A program made the translations under genes and the position numbers. 6,396 bases of DNA, taken from NCBI GenBank assembly GCA_021802185.1, contig JAKAAV010000142.1:1-6396 (forward strand), written 5' to 3'. The notes beneath the pieces were generated by a model, which worked only from the letters and a program-made list of their open reading frames with translations, searched no databases and was not told the origin of the DNA. This document shows, one piece after another, positions 1-6,396 of the stretch. Position 1 is the stretch's first letter; the number at the start of each line of letters is the position of its first letter. The stretch comes from Chloroflexota bacterium (GTDB lineage: Bacteria > Chloroflexota > Limnocylindria > Limnocylindrales > CSP1-4).

Positions 1-1487
1 CCGGAGCCACGGACCTCGTTGGCGCGAGAGCCCCGGTAGAACCGCTCGAACACGTGGGGCAGCTCCTCGGCGTCGATCCCGATGCCCGTGTCCGTGACGC
101 TGATCCGGGCGCCGTCCTGCGTCGCCGACAGCGCCACCGACACGCTCCCGCCGCCCGGCGTGAACTTCACGGCGTTGCCGACCAGGTTGCCGACGACCTG
201 GCCGAGCCGCGGCGGGTCGTGGGGGAACCGGAACGGCGTGAGCGGGAGGTCCGCGGTGAGCCGGACTCCCTTGCGCTCGGCCGTCGGCCGCGCCTGCTCG
301 ATCGCGCTCTGCACGACCGTCCGGAGATCGTCCGGCCGGACGTCGAGCGCGACCAGCCCGGAATCGAGCTTCGAGATCTCGAGGAGGTTCGACGCGAGCC
401 AGTCGAGGCGCTCGATCTGGACGCGGCTCGTCTCGAGGAACTCGCTGCGGGCCGCCGGATCATTGCTGGCCCCGTCCCGCAGCAGCTCGTTGTACATCCG
501 CAGGGCGGCGATCGGCGTCCGCAGCTCGTGGCTGACGTCGGCCAGGAACTCGCGGCCGCGGTCGCGGTCCCGCCGGATGAACTCGATCGAGCGCTCGAGC
601 TCGTCGGCCATCCGGTTGAACGCGTTGGCGAGCTCGTTGATCTCCGGCGTATCGCCACGACCGGGCGCGACGCGGGCCGAGAAGTCGCCCTCCGCGAGCG
701 CCCGGGACGCGGTCGTCAGCCGCCGGATCGGGTCGGTCAGACGGTCGGCGACGATCGCGGCGGCCACGATCCCGACGAGCAGGGCGAGCACCGCGACGGC
801 GATGAGCACCGTGAAGAGCGTCTGGAGCGTCTCGGCGCGCAGCGTGTACGGGGACGAGAGCCGCACGACGACCGTACGGACGGGCGCGGTCCCGGAGAAC
901 TGCGACCAGTACCGGTCCTGGATCTGGAACGACGAGGAGACGCTGACGTTCTCACGCGTGAGTCCCGCTCCCGGAGCCGCAGTCAGCGGCGCCCGCAGGG
1001 TGGCGACGGGCGTGCCGGACGCCGTCGGCCCGGGGTACACGATGACCGTGAGGTTCGCCTGCGCGACGACCTGGGCAACGCTGGCGAGGTACGACTGCTC
1101 GCCGGTCTCGTCGCCGGTGCCGGTCAGCGCGGACGCGATGGGTTGCGAGAGGCGGGGCGGATTCGTCTGCTCCACGATCGGGACGAGACCGCCGTGCGTG
1201 TTGAGAGTGATCAGCGTCCCGATCAGCTGCTGCGCCGCCGCCGCGCGCCCCTGCAGGCTCTGGGTCTCCTGCTCCGCGAAGTACGTGTCGAGGATGCGCG
1301 GCAGGATCGCGAGAACGAGGATCAGCGCGAAGGCGACGACCGCGGAGATGACGATCGCGAGCCGCGCGCGGAACGAGCGCGGGAGCAGTCGGCGGACGCC
1401 GCGGATCGCGGGAGGGCCGGGGAAGAGACGACGCCGTGGCCCGTTCGACGGCCCGGCGTCAGCGTTCGGCGAAGGCGTATCCGGCAC
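1..1487 (-). CDS. Membrane sensor histidine kinase (HAMP-HisKA-HATPase), 3' end cut by window edge
   Basis: Autophosphorylating sensor kinase of a two-component system, expected to phosphorylate the regulator encoded just upstream. Numbering from the GTG at 1487: TM1 about 43-62, an extracytoplasmic region about 63-224 that I do not recognise, TM2 about 225-247, HAMP about 248-302, then the H-box FLADVSHELRTPIAAL with phospho-acceptor His320. The ATPase domain follows with N-box QVVGNLVGNAVKFTP, G1 box DTGIGI and F-box FERFYRG. The window ends inside the G2 box (RGSG), so only a short C-terminal piece is missing; 495 residues are visible. The GTG is the only ATG/GTG/TTG codon between the upstream in-frame stop and TM1, so the start is nearly forced although no Shine-Dalgarno is visible. 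It overlaps the regulator gene by 29 nt, implying co-transcription and translational coupling. The reading frame has no internal stop. The signal is unknown; the outer domain could be PAS/CACHE-like, which is inference only. Confidence 0.93.
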   Translation of the reverse strand, partial: MPDTPSPNADAGPSNGPRRRLFPGPPAIRGVRRLLPRSFRARLAIVISAVVAFALILVLAILPRILDTYFAEQETQSLQGRAAAAQQLIGTLITLNTHGGLVPIVEQTNPPRLSQPIASALTGTGDETGEQSYLASVAQVVAQANLTVIVYPGPTASGTPVATLRAPLTAAPGAGLTRENVSVSSSFQIQDRYWSQFSGTAPVRTVVVRLSSPYTLRAETLQTLFTVLIAVAVLALLVGIVAAAIVADRLTDPIRRLTTASRALAEGDFSARVAPGRGDTPEINELANAFNRMADELERSIEFIRRDRDRGREFLADVSHELRTPIAALRMYNELLRDGASNDPAARSEFLETSRVQIERLDWLASNLLEISKLDSGLVALDVRPDDLRTVVQSAIEQARPTAERKGVRLTADLPLTPFRFPHDPPRLGQVVGNLVGNAVKFTPGGGSVSVALSATQDGARISVTDTGIGIDAEELPHVFERFYRGSRANEVRGS

Positions 1488-2160
1488 CGCGCACCGTCAG
1501 GATGAATGCCGGCGCGAACGGGTCGTCCTCGAGCTTCTCGCGCAGGTGGCTCACGTGGACGTTGATCGTCTTCTCGTCCTGGTCCAGCGACGACTCGTAG
1601 TCGCGCACGAGTTCGAGCAGCTCCCGGCGCGAGTACACGCGCCCGGGCCGGGAGGCGAGGTGGCGCAGGATCTCGAACTCGGTCGCGGTCAGGGCGATCC
1701 GGCGGTCCCCCCGGGAGACGCGCCGCCGCTCGAGGTCGATGACCAGGTCGCGGAACCGGATCACGCGCCCGCCCGTGGCGTCGGCCAGGTCGCCGTACGC
1801 GCGGCGCAGGAGCGCCTTGATGCGGCTCATGAGCTCCCGGAGGCCGAACGGCTTCGTCAGGTAGTCGTCCGCGCCGAGCTCCAGGCCGATGACCTTGTCG
1901 ACCTCCTCGTCCCGCGCGGTCAGCATCAGGACGGGGGCCTTGGAGCCGGACGCGCGCAGGCGGCGGAGCACCTCGAAGCCGTCGATCCCGGGCAGGCGGA
2001 CGTCGAGCACGACCAGGTCGGGCGCCTGCTGGGTCGCGAAGTCGAGGCCCTCCTCGCCGCTCCGCGCGATCCGGACGTCGTAGCCCTCCTGCTGGAGCGC
2101 GTACTCGATCCCGCGGGCCACCGCGAACTCGTCCTCCACGAGGAGGATCGTTGCGTTCAT
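1459..2160 (-). CDS. OmpR/PhoB-family response regulator (winged-helix DNA-binding)
   Basis: Cytoplasmic transcriptional regulator of 233 residues, the usual length for the OmpR/PhoB family. Receiver domain about 4-115: acidic pocket Glu9/Asp10, phospho-acceptor Asp53 in VVLDVRLPG, Thr81 in LMLTAR, and Lys103 in DDYLTKPF. C-terminal winged-helix domain about 135-231 with the typical segments LTATEFEILRHLASRPGRV, KTINVHVSHLREKLEDD and the terminal wing ILTVRGAGYAF. The start is the ATG at 2158-2160, which begins the canonical beta-1 strand MNATILLVEDE. An upstream in-frame extension of 18 codons (ATG ending at 2214) is not conserved-looking and was rejected. A TACGAT box sits 7 nt before this ATG and no Shine-Dalgarno is seen, suggesting a leaderless message. 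First gene of a two-gene operon with the sensor kinase; presumably activated by it. The target genes cannot be read from the sequence. Confidence 0.96.
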   Translation of the reverse strand: MNATILLVEDEFAVARGIEYALQQEGYDVRIARSGEEGLDFATQQAPDLVVLDVRLPGIDGFEVLRRLRASGSKAPVLMLTARDEEVDKVIGLELGADDYLTKPFGLRELMSRIKALLRRAYGDLADATGGRVIRFRDLVIDLERRRVSRGDRRIALTATEFEILRHLASRPGRVYSRRELLELVRDYESSLDQDEKTINVHVSHLREKLEDDPFAPAFILTVRGAGYAFAER

Positions 2161-2167
2161 CGCGCGA

Positions 2168-2173
2168 ATCGTA
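2168..2173 (-). promoter_or_regulatory. Candidate -10 box for the response regulator operon (leaderless)
   Basis: On the minus strand this reads TACGAT, with exactly 7 nt between it and the regulator ATG (2158-2160). That spacing would put the transcription start at or next to the A of the start codon. I see no good -35 match; the hexamer 17 bp upstream (2191-2196) reads ATGGTA on this strand. The call rests on the -10 match and the spacing only. Confidence 0.45.
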
Positions 2174-2187
2174 CAACCCCGAGCGTC

Positions 2188-2196
2188 TGCTACCAT
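2188..2196 (+). promoter_or_regulatory. Candidate extended -10 promoter for the bL25 transcription unit
   Basis: TGCTACCAT fits the extended -10 pattern TGnTAnnAT, with TACCAT at 2191-2196. Transcription would start near 2203 and give a leader of about 97 nt before the bL25 start. The -35 position (17 bp spacer, 2168-2173, ATCGTA) is a poor match, as is often the case for extended -10 promoters. That -35 position coincides with the divergent promoter's -10 box. Confidence 0.35.
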
Positions 2197-2219
2197 CGCG
2201 AGGTCGCCATGCATTGCGC

Positions 2220-2239
2220 GGTGCGCGTTCGTGCGCGCC
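2220..2239 (+). other. Possible RNA hairpin with TTCG loop in the bL25 leader
   Basis: GGTGCGCG, loop TTCG, TGCGCGCC: an 8-bp stem with six Watson-Crick pairs and two G-T pairs. It lies about 60 nt before the bL25 start codon, inside the predicted leader. It is not followed by a T-run, so it is not a standard terminator. Ribosomal protein genes are often controlled through leader structures, but such GC-rich DNA forms hairpins easily by chance. Confidence 0.3.
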
Positions 2240-2287
2240 TGCCGGCTGCCCGGGCCCGCTCACCCGCCCGCGCAGTCGCAACCAGAT

Positions 2288-2292
2288 GAGGA
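2288..2292 (+). promoter_or_regulatory. Shine-Dalgarno site that sets the bL25 start
   Basis: GAGGA lies 7 nt before the GTG at 2300-2302. This supports that GTG over an in-frame GTG at 2231, which would add 23 residues unlike the family. Confidence 0.7.
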
Positions 2293-2299
2293 CCCGATC

Positions 2300-2947
2300 G
2301 TGACCCGACCAACGCTCACCGCGCAGCCGCGCGAACTCACGGGCAAGAACGTCGCCCGCCTGCGCAGGGAGGGGATCCTCCCCGCCGTCCTGTTCGGCCA
2401 CGGCGAGGAGTCGCGGGCGATCCAGGTCGACGCGAAGGAGTTCGAGTCGCTCCGGAAGACGGCCGGACGGCACGCGCTGATCGACCTCAAGGTCGAGGGC
2501 GGGAGGACGCGCCAGGCGATCGTCCACGGGGTGCAGGAGCATCCCGTCCGGCGCACGCCGCTCCACGTCGACTTCCACCTCGTGAAGATGACCGAAGAGA
2601 TCACGATGGACGTCCCGCTCGTCGCGGTCGGCACCTCAATCGCGGTCGAGAAGCACAACGGGACGCTGCTCCAGACGCTCGACCACCTGCGGCTGCGCGG
2701 CCTCCCGAACGACGTGCCGCAGACGATCGAGTTCGACATCTCCGTGCTCGACTCGTTCGACGCCGTGATCCGCGTTCGCGACCTGCAGCTGCCGGCGAAG
2801 GTCACGCTGCACTCCGATCCGGACGACACGGTGGCGCACGTCCAGGCGTCGCGCGCCGAGGTCGAGGTCGAGCGCGAAGCCGCCGCCGCGACCGCCGAGA
2901 CGCCGGCGGGTGCGCCGGAGGAGGCCGAGACCGCTTCGGAGAGCTGA
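2300..2947 (+). CDS. rplY: Large-subunit ribosomal protein bL25, long (CTC/TL5) form
   Basis: Binds 5S rRNA in the central protuberance of the 50S subunit; long members are also known as the general stress protein CTC. The protein is 215 residues. The N-terminal 5S-binding beta-barrel (about 5-95) opens with the family signature around residues 13-34, including GKNVARLRREG followed by ILPAVLFG. It continues through VHGVQEHPVRRTPLHVDFH. The C-terminal TL5/CTC domain covers about 97-184 (EEITMDVPLVAVG; LPNDVPQTIEFDISVLD). Residues about 185-215 form an Ala/Glu-rich tail, probably flexible, as is common in long forms. The start is GTG with the GAGGA site 7 nt upstream. The gene is divergent from the two-component system and 46 nt upstream of the DNA ligase, so the two are probably co-transcribed. 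In many bacteria this gene neighbours pth; here it does not. Confidence 0.95.
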   Translation: MTRPTLTAQPRELTGKNVARLRREGILPAVLFGHGEESRAIQVDAKEFESLRKTAGRHALIDLKVEGGRTRQAIVHGVQEHPVRRTPLHVDFHLVKMTEEITMDVPLVAVGTSIAVEKHNGTLLQTLDHLRLRGLPNDVPQTIEFDISVLDSFDAVIRVRDLQLPAKVTLHSDPDDTVAHVQASRAEVEVEREAAAATAETPAGAPEEAETASES

Positions 2948-2982
2948 TCCTCGGCAGCGAGGCGCGGGAGCTGGCAGGCGAC

Positions 2983-2990
2983 GGGGGGAG
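2983..2990 (+). promoter_or_regulatory. Purine-rich ribosome binding site for the DNA ligase
   Basis: GGGGGGAG lies immediately before a TTG start at 2994-2996. The gap of 3 nt is short, but the tract gives the ribosome several registers. Together with the family-typical N-terminus this supports the TTG start. Confidence 0.5.
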
Positions 2991-2993
2991 CGC

Positions 2994-4094
2994 TTGAACC
3001 TGCCGGTCAACCCTCCGATCGAGCCGATGCTCGCGAAGCTCGCCGACGCGATCCCCGAGGGCGACGGCTGGCTGTACGAGCCGAAATGGGACGGGTTTCG
3101 GGCGCTCGTGTTCCGCGACGGACCCGAGCTGCTGGTCCAGAGCCGCGACCTCAAGCCGCTCGACCGATATTTCCCCGAGCTGCGTGAGCCTCTGCTCGCC
3201 GCGCTGCCCGACCGGGCCGTCGTCGATGGCGAGGTGGTGATCGCGGGCGAGCACGGGCTCGACTTCGACGCGCTGCTGCTCCGGATCCACCCCGCGGCCT
3301 CCCGCGTCGCGCTGCTCGCCTCGCAATCGCCGGCCTCGTTCGTCGCCTGGGACCTGCTCGCGCTCGACGACCGCGACCTGCGCGACACACCCTTCGCGGA
3401 CCGGCGGGCGGCGCTCGCTGCCTCGCTGCGCAGCGCACCCGAGGGTCGGCGGAGCGTCGTCTCGCTGACGCCCGCGACGAGCGACCGGGCGGTGGCCGCC
3501 GACTGGTTCGCGCGGTTCGAGGGCGCCGGACTCGACGGCGTCGTCGCGAAGCGGCTGGACGGCGTCTACGAGCCGGGCCGCCGGGCGATGATCAAGGTCA
3601 AGCACCAGCGCACGGCCGACTGCGCGGTCGCGGGCTTCCGGTGGTACAAGGACGCGCCGGGCGAGATGGTCGGGTCGCTGCTGCTCGGTCTGTACGACGC
3701 GGCGGGGACGCTCCACCACGTCGGGGTGACGTCGAGCTTCACGCGCGAGGAGCGGCGAGCGCTGGTCGAGGAGCTGGCGCCGCTGCGCCGGGACGCGCTC
3801 GACGGGCACCCGTGGCGCGACTGGGCGGACGCCGAGGCCGATGCGGCAGCGCGCGGCCAGCGGATGCCGGGCGCGACGAGCCGCTGGAACCGCGGGCGCG
3901 ACCTGTCGTGGCAGCCGCTGCGGGTCGAACGGGCCTGCGAGGTCGCATACGATCACCTGCAGGGCGAGCGGTTCCGGCACGCGACGACGTTCCTGCGGTG
4001 GCGGCCCGACAAGCCGCCGGCCGATTGCCGGTACGATCAGCTCGAGGTGACGCCCGCGTTCGAGCTGGCCGAGGTGTTCGGCCGGGCGGACTGA
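2994..4094 (+). CDS. ligC: ATP-dependent DNA ligase, LigC type
   Basis: Seals nicks in DNA with ATP through an enzyme-AMP intermediate. The protein is 366 residues, the size of stand-alone LigC enzymes: adenylation domain about 1-205, then an OB-fold domain. Visible nucleotidyltransferase motifs are motif I EPKWDGFR (catalytic Lys31), Ser50-Arg51 of motif Ia, motif III VVDGEVV (Glu80), motif IV DGVVAKR (181-187) and motif V MIKVKHQR (Lys201, Lys203). The OB part begins DCAVAGFRWYKD and ends near VTPAFELAEVF. The TTG start gives NLPVNPPIEPMLAK, which resembles the N-terminus of mycobacterial LigC as I recall it; the next ATG (3027) would remove it. No LigD-type polymerase or nuclease domain is fused, and neither Ku nor a primase-polymerase gene lies in the window. 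Such ligases are known as backup or base-excision-repair ligases beside NAD-dependent LigA. The stop overlaps the next start (TGATG), so the genes are coupled. Confidence 0.93.
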   Translation: MNLPVNPPIEPMLAKLADAIPEGDGWLYEPKWDGFRALVFRDGPELLVQSRDLKPLDRYFPELREPLLAALPDRAVVDGEVVIAGEHGLDFDALLLRIHPAASRVALLASQSPASFVAWDLLALDDRDLRDTPFADRRAALAASLRSAPEGRRSVVSLTPATSDRAVAADWFARFEGAGLDGVVAKRLDGVYEPGRRAMIKVKHQRTADCAVAGFRWYKDAPGEMVGSLLLGLYDAAGTLHHVGVTSSFTREERRALVEELAPLRRDALDGHPWRDWADAEADAAARGQRMPGATSRWNRGRDLSWQPLRVERACEVAYDHLQGERFRHATTFLRWRPDKPPADCRYDQLEVTPAFELAEVFGRAD

Positions 4095-4435
4095 TGGGCG
4101 CGACCGAACATGTGCGGCGTGCGGGCGGGAGGCCCGCGCCCGCGACCGCTCTTGACGGCCCGTTCGGGCCCGAATCCCTGGTCGCATGCGTCGGGTGCGC
4201 CGCACTCGTGCCCGCCGAGGGGATCGCGCCGGACCATGGGTACATCGGCGCGTCGCCGGGCTGCTGGTCGACGTTCGCCGGCCTCCGCGGGCGAGAGGCG
4301 AGCGACCCGGCATACGCGTCACACGGCCGGTCGATCACCGACGCCTACATGGTCCAGCACCCGGGAGTGCCCGGCCGCCGGTCGAGCCAGTCGGTCCGGG
4401 AACTGGTCGCCCGGCTCCTCCGGGACCGGGCCTGA
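4094..4435 (+). CDS. Small DUF5946-like protein of unknown function, C-terminally short
   Basis: A 113-residue protein of unknown function. The core resembles the DUF5946 family as I remember it: CVGC (Cys32, Cys35), YIGASPGCW (50-58), a RE..DPAY segment, then DAYMVQHPG (83-91) and a QSV motif near 99-101. Cys32, Cys35, His48, Cys57, His77 and His89 could bind a metal; this is inference. Family members I recall continue for several dozen residues after the QSV motif, but here the protein stops after LLRDRA. I see no continuation in another frame, since the SCO gene starts 24 nt later. The first 30 residues are Gly/Pro/Ala-rich and probably disordered. The ATG shares one base with the ligase stop (TGATG), with a weak GGCGGA site just before it, so translation is probably coupled to the ligase. 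The frame is open upstream inside the ligase, but that extension is a shadow reading frame. An in-frame GTG at 4112 is an alternative start. Confidence 0.72.
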   Translation: MGATEHVRRAGGRPAPATALDGPFGPESLVACVGCAALVPAEGIAPDHGYIGASPGCWSTFAGLRGREASDPAYASHGRSITDAYMVQHPGVPGRRSSQSVRELVARLLRDRA

Positions 4436-4446
4436 GCCATCCGGCC

Positions 4447-4452
4447 TACCAT
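4447..4452 (+). promoter_or_regulatory. Candidate -10 box for the SCO gene (leaderless)
   Basis: TACCAT lies 7 nt before the ATG at 4460-4462, the same geometry as at the response regulator start. No Shine-Dalgarno is visible in the 24-nt gap after the preceding stop, and no clear -35 is seen. The likely transcription start coincides with the start codon. Confidence 0.45.
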
Positions 4453-4459
4453 TCCGCCG

Positions 4460-5233
4460 ATGCCCCAGGTCACACGCCCCGTATCGCGACGGCGCCTCCT
4501 CATCGCGCTCGTCGCCGCGTTCGTCCTCGTGGCCGTGCTCGTCGCCGGTGCCGTCGCGCTCGGCGTCGGGACCTCGCTGCCGCCCGTGACCGGCGTGCAG
4601 ATGGATCGTGCCGTGCCCGACCTCCCGCTCGTGGACGCGTCGGGCCAGCCCACCTCGCTCGCCGCGTTCCGAGGGCGCACCGTCGTGCTCGCACCGTTTC
4701 TCACGCTCTGCCACGAGGTCTGCCCGATCACGACCGGCGCGTTCATCGAGATGGAGCAGGCGGTCCGGCAGGCCGGGCTGGCCGGCCGCGTCGTGTTCGT
4801 CCAGGCGACGGTCGACCCGGGCCGCGACTCGCCGGCGAGGCTCCAGGCGTACGAGCGACTGACCGGCGTGAACTGGACACTCCTGACCGGGTCGGCCGAC
4901 CAGATCGCGCAGTTCTGGGGCTTCTTCGGGGTGGGTTACCAGCGGCAGCCGATCGGGTCGCCGGCGCCGATCGACTGGTGGACCAACCAGCCCGAAACCT
5001 ACGACGTCGGACACACCGACGCGCTGTTCATCCTCGATCCCGCCGGGCACGAGCGGATCGCGACGACGGGCATCGCGGACGTGGGCGGGAGGCTGAACTC
5101 GACGCTGACCGGGATGCTCGACGCGCAGGGGCTGCAGAACCTGCACGATCCCCAGGCGTCCTGGACGGTGCGCCAGGCGCTCGACGACCTGGGGCACGTG
5201 CTGGGCAGGACGATCCCCGCGCCCGCCTCCTGA
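4460..5233 (+). CDS. SCO1/SenC (PrrC) family protein, membrane-anchored thioredoxin fold
   Basis: Member of the family that delivers copper to the CuA site of cytochrome c oxidase or acts as an extracytoplasmic thiol-disulfide protein. The protein is 257 residues: a basic N-terminus (RRR at 10-12), one membrane segment about 13-36, then the thioredoxin-like domain outside the membrane. Copper-ligand candidates are Cys84 and Cys88 in LCHEVCPIT (the family CxxxCP motif) and His185 in VGHTDALFILDPAG. VQATVDPGRDSP (114-125) is the typical strand and loop after the CxxxC helix. There is no lipobox, so it is anchored by an uncleaved helix. The loop before His185 (about 161-183, with WWTNQPE) looks longer than in short family members. 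No oxidase subunit or heme-biosynthesis gene is in the window, so the partner is unknown. The gene probably has its own leaderless promoter, though read-through from the upstream operon is possible. The start is the only ATG ahead of the membrane helix. Confidence 0.93.
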   Translation: MPQVTRPVSRRRLLIALVAAFVLVAVLVAGAVALGVGTSLPPVTGVQMDRAVPDLPLVDASGQPTSLAAFRGRTVVLAPFLTLCHEVCPITTGAFIEMEQAVRQAGLAGRVVFVQATVDPGRDSPARLQAYERLTGVNWTLLTGSADQIAQFWGFFGVGYQRQPIGSPAPIDWWTNQPETYDVGHTDALFILDPAGHERIATTGIADVGGRLNSTLTGMLDAQGLQNLHDPQASWTVRQALDDLGHVLGRTIPAPAS

Positions 5234-5310
5234 CCGGCGCGCCATCGCTCGGCGACCGCACGGTGATTCGGCGGGCTCCGGCTCGACCTCCGGGCGTCGA
5301 CGCGGCTTCT

Positions 5311-5327
5311 CACCATGCAGCGTGGTG
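5311..5327 (+). other. Short hairpin downstream of the SCO gene
   Basis: CACCATG, loop CAG, CGTGGTG: a 7-bp stem with one G-T pair, 77 nt after the SCO stop. There is no T-run after it, so a role as terminator is weakly supported; a chance inverted repeat is possible. Confidence 0.25.
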
Positions 5328-5400
5328 GTATCGGCCTGCGCGGGGGCGCGGGCCACGTCCTCGCGCACGAAACGTACCGCCGACCGTACCTCCAGTACTC

Positions 5401-5428
5401 TCGACAGTCGCGCGCGGTTGCCTATCGT
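5401..5428 (+). promoter_or_regulatory. Candidate promoter before the second histidine kinase
   Basis: TCGACA at 5401-5406 (5 of 6 to TTGACA) and TATCGT at 5423-5428 (4 of 6 to TATAAT) with a 16-bp spacer. Transcription would start near 5435, just inside the assigned GTG start, so promoter and start cannot both be right. If the promoter is real, translation starts further down, for example at the ATG at 5539. Confidence 0.35.
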
Positions 5429-5430
5429 TC

Positions 5431-6396
<966 letters not shown>

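Larger units (their letters stand above)
5234..5430 (+). other. Intergenic region without recognisable gene
   Basis: The plus frame leading into the downstream kinase has no stop here, but third-position G/C is only about half across 5341-5400 and rises sharply from about 5401, so I read this stretch as non-coding. It contains a short hairpin (5311-5327) and a candidate promoter at its right end. Confidence 0.55.

Noticed and set aside
82..2289. Plus-strand open frame of about 735 codons opposite the two-component system, plus another of 483 codons at 54-1505
   Set aside because: Both lie antisense to a kinase and regulator with intact catalytic motifs. Their translations are low-complexity Arg/Ser/Ala-rich or Arg/Asp/Glu-rich. 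Very GC-rich coding DNA lacks stops on the other strand, so these are shadows.
2231..2299. Upstream GTG extension of bL25
   Set aside because: It would add 23 residues of Pro/Ala-rich sequence not seen in the family, and the GAGGA site fits the GTG at 2300.
1322..2578. Minus-strand open frame of 418 codons spanning the regulator, the intergenic region and the start of bL25
   Set aside because: It is in a different frame from the regulator and runs antisense into bL25. Its composition is Arg/Pro-rich with no domain, and it conflicts with better supported genes.
2994..4094. Ligase as part of a LigD/Ku end-joining operon
   Set aside because: No polymerase or nuclease domain is fused and neither Ku nor a primase-polymerase gene is in the window; the neighbours are bL25 and DUF5946.
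2802..4322. Minus-strand open frame of about 506 codons opposite the DNA ligase
   Set aside because: Arg/Pro/Ala-rich translation without domains, antisense to a ligase with all nucleotidyltransferase motifs.
5311..5327. Hairpin as an intrinsic terminator for the SCO gene
   Set aside because: The stem is only 7 bp with a G-T pair, and no T-run follows.

Overview
The window is very GC-rich DNA (about 70% by eye) with tightly packed genes and strong G/C preference at third codon positions. It reads as ordinary chromosomal sequence from a high-GC bacterium. Two ATG starts have a TANNAT box exactly 7 nt upstream and no Shine-Dalgarno, which suggests leaderless transcription. That pattern, a long-form bL25 ribosomal protein and a LigC-type DNA ligase fit Actinomycetota or Chloroflexota. 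No 16S or other marker is present, so this placement is tentative. I saw no tRNA or rRNA gene, CRISPR array, insertion sequence or phage gene.

Layout: positions 1-2160 carry a minus-strand two-component system. An OmpR/PhoB-type response regulator (2160 to 1459) is followed, with a 29-nt overlap, by a membrane histidine kinase whose C-terminus is cut off by the left window edge. A 139-bp divergent intergenic region (2161-2299) separates it from a plus-strand run. It holds two candidate -10 boxes facing opposite ways and a hairpin in the likely leader of the next gene. The plus-strand run is bL25 (2300-2947), an ATP-dependent DNA ligase of the LigC type (2994-4094), a small DUF5946-like protein (4094-4435, overlapping the ligase stop by one base) and a membrane-anchored SCO1/SenC protein (4460-5233), which appears to have its own leaderless promoter. 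After a 197-bp gap with no recognisable gene, a second histidine kinase begins on the plus strand (about 5431) and runs off the right edge.

How the genes work together: the minus-strand pair is a self-contained sensor and transcriptional regulator with an unknown signal. bL25, the ligase and the DUF5946-like protein are spaced as one transcription unit, linking a ribosomal/stress protein with DNA end-joining or repair. The SCO protein would work outside the membrane, delivering copper to cytochrome c oxidase or acting as a thiol-disulfide protein. The second kinase has no visible partner or sensor domain inside the window.

The genes are of recognisable families and I find no convincing new multi-gene system. 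The points most worth checking are the back-to-back promoter arrangement at 2168-2196, the ligase/DUF5946 coupling, the shortened DUF5946 protein, and the second kinase with no input domain.
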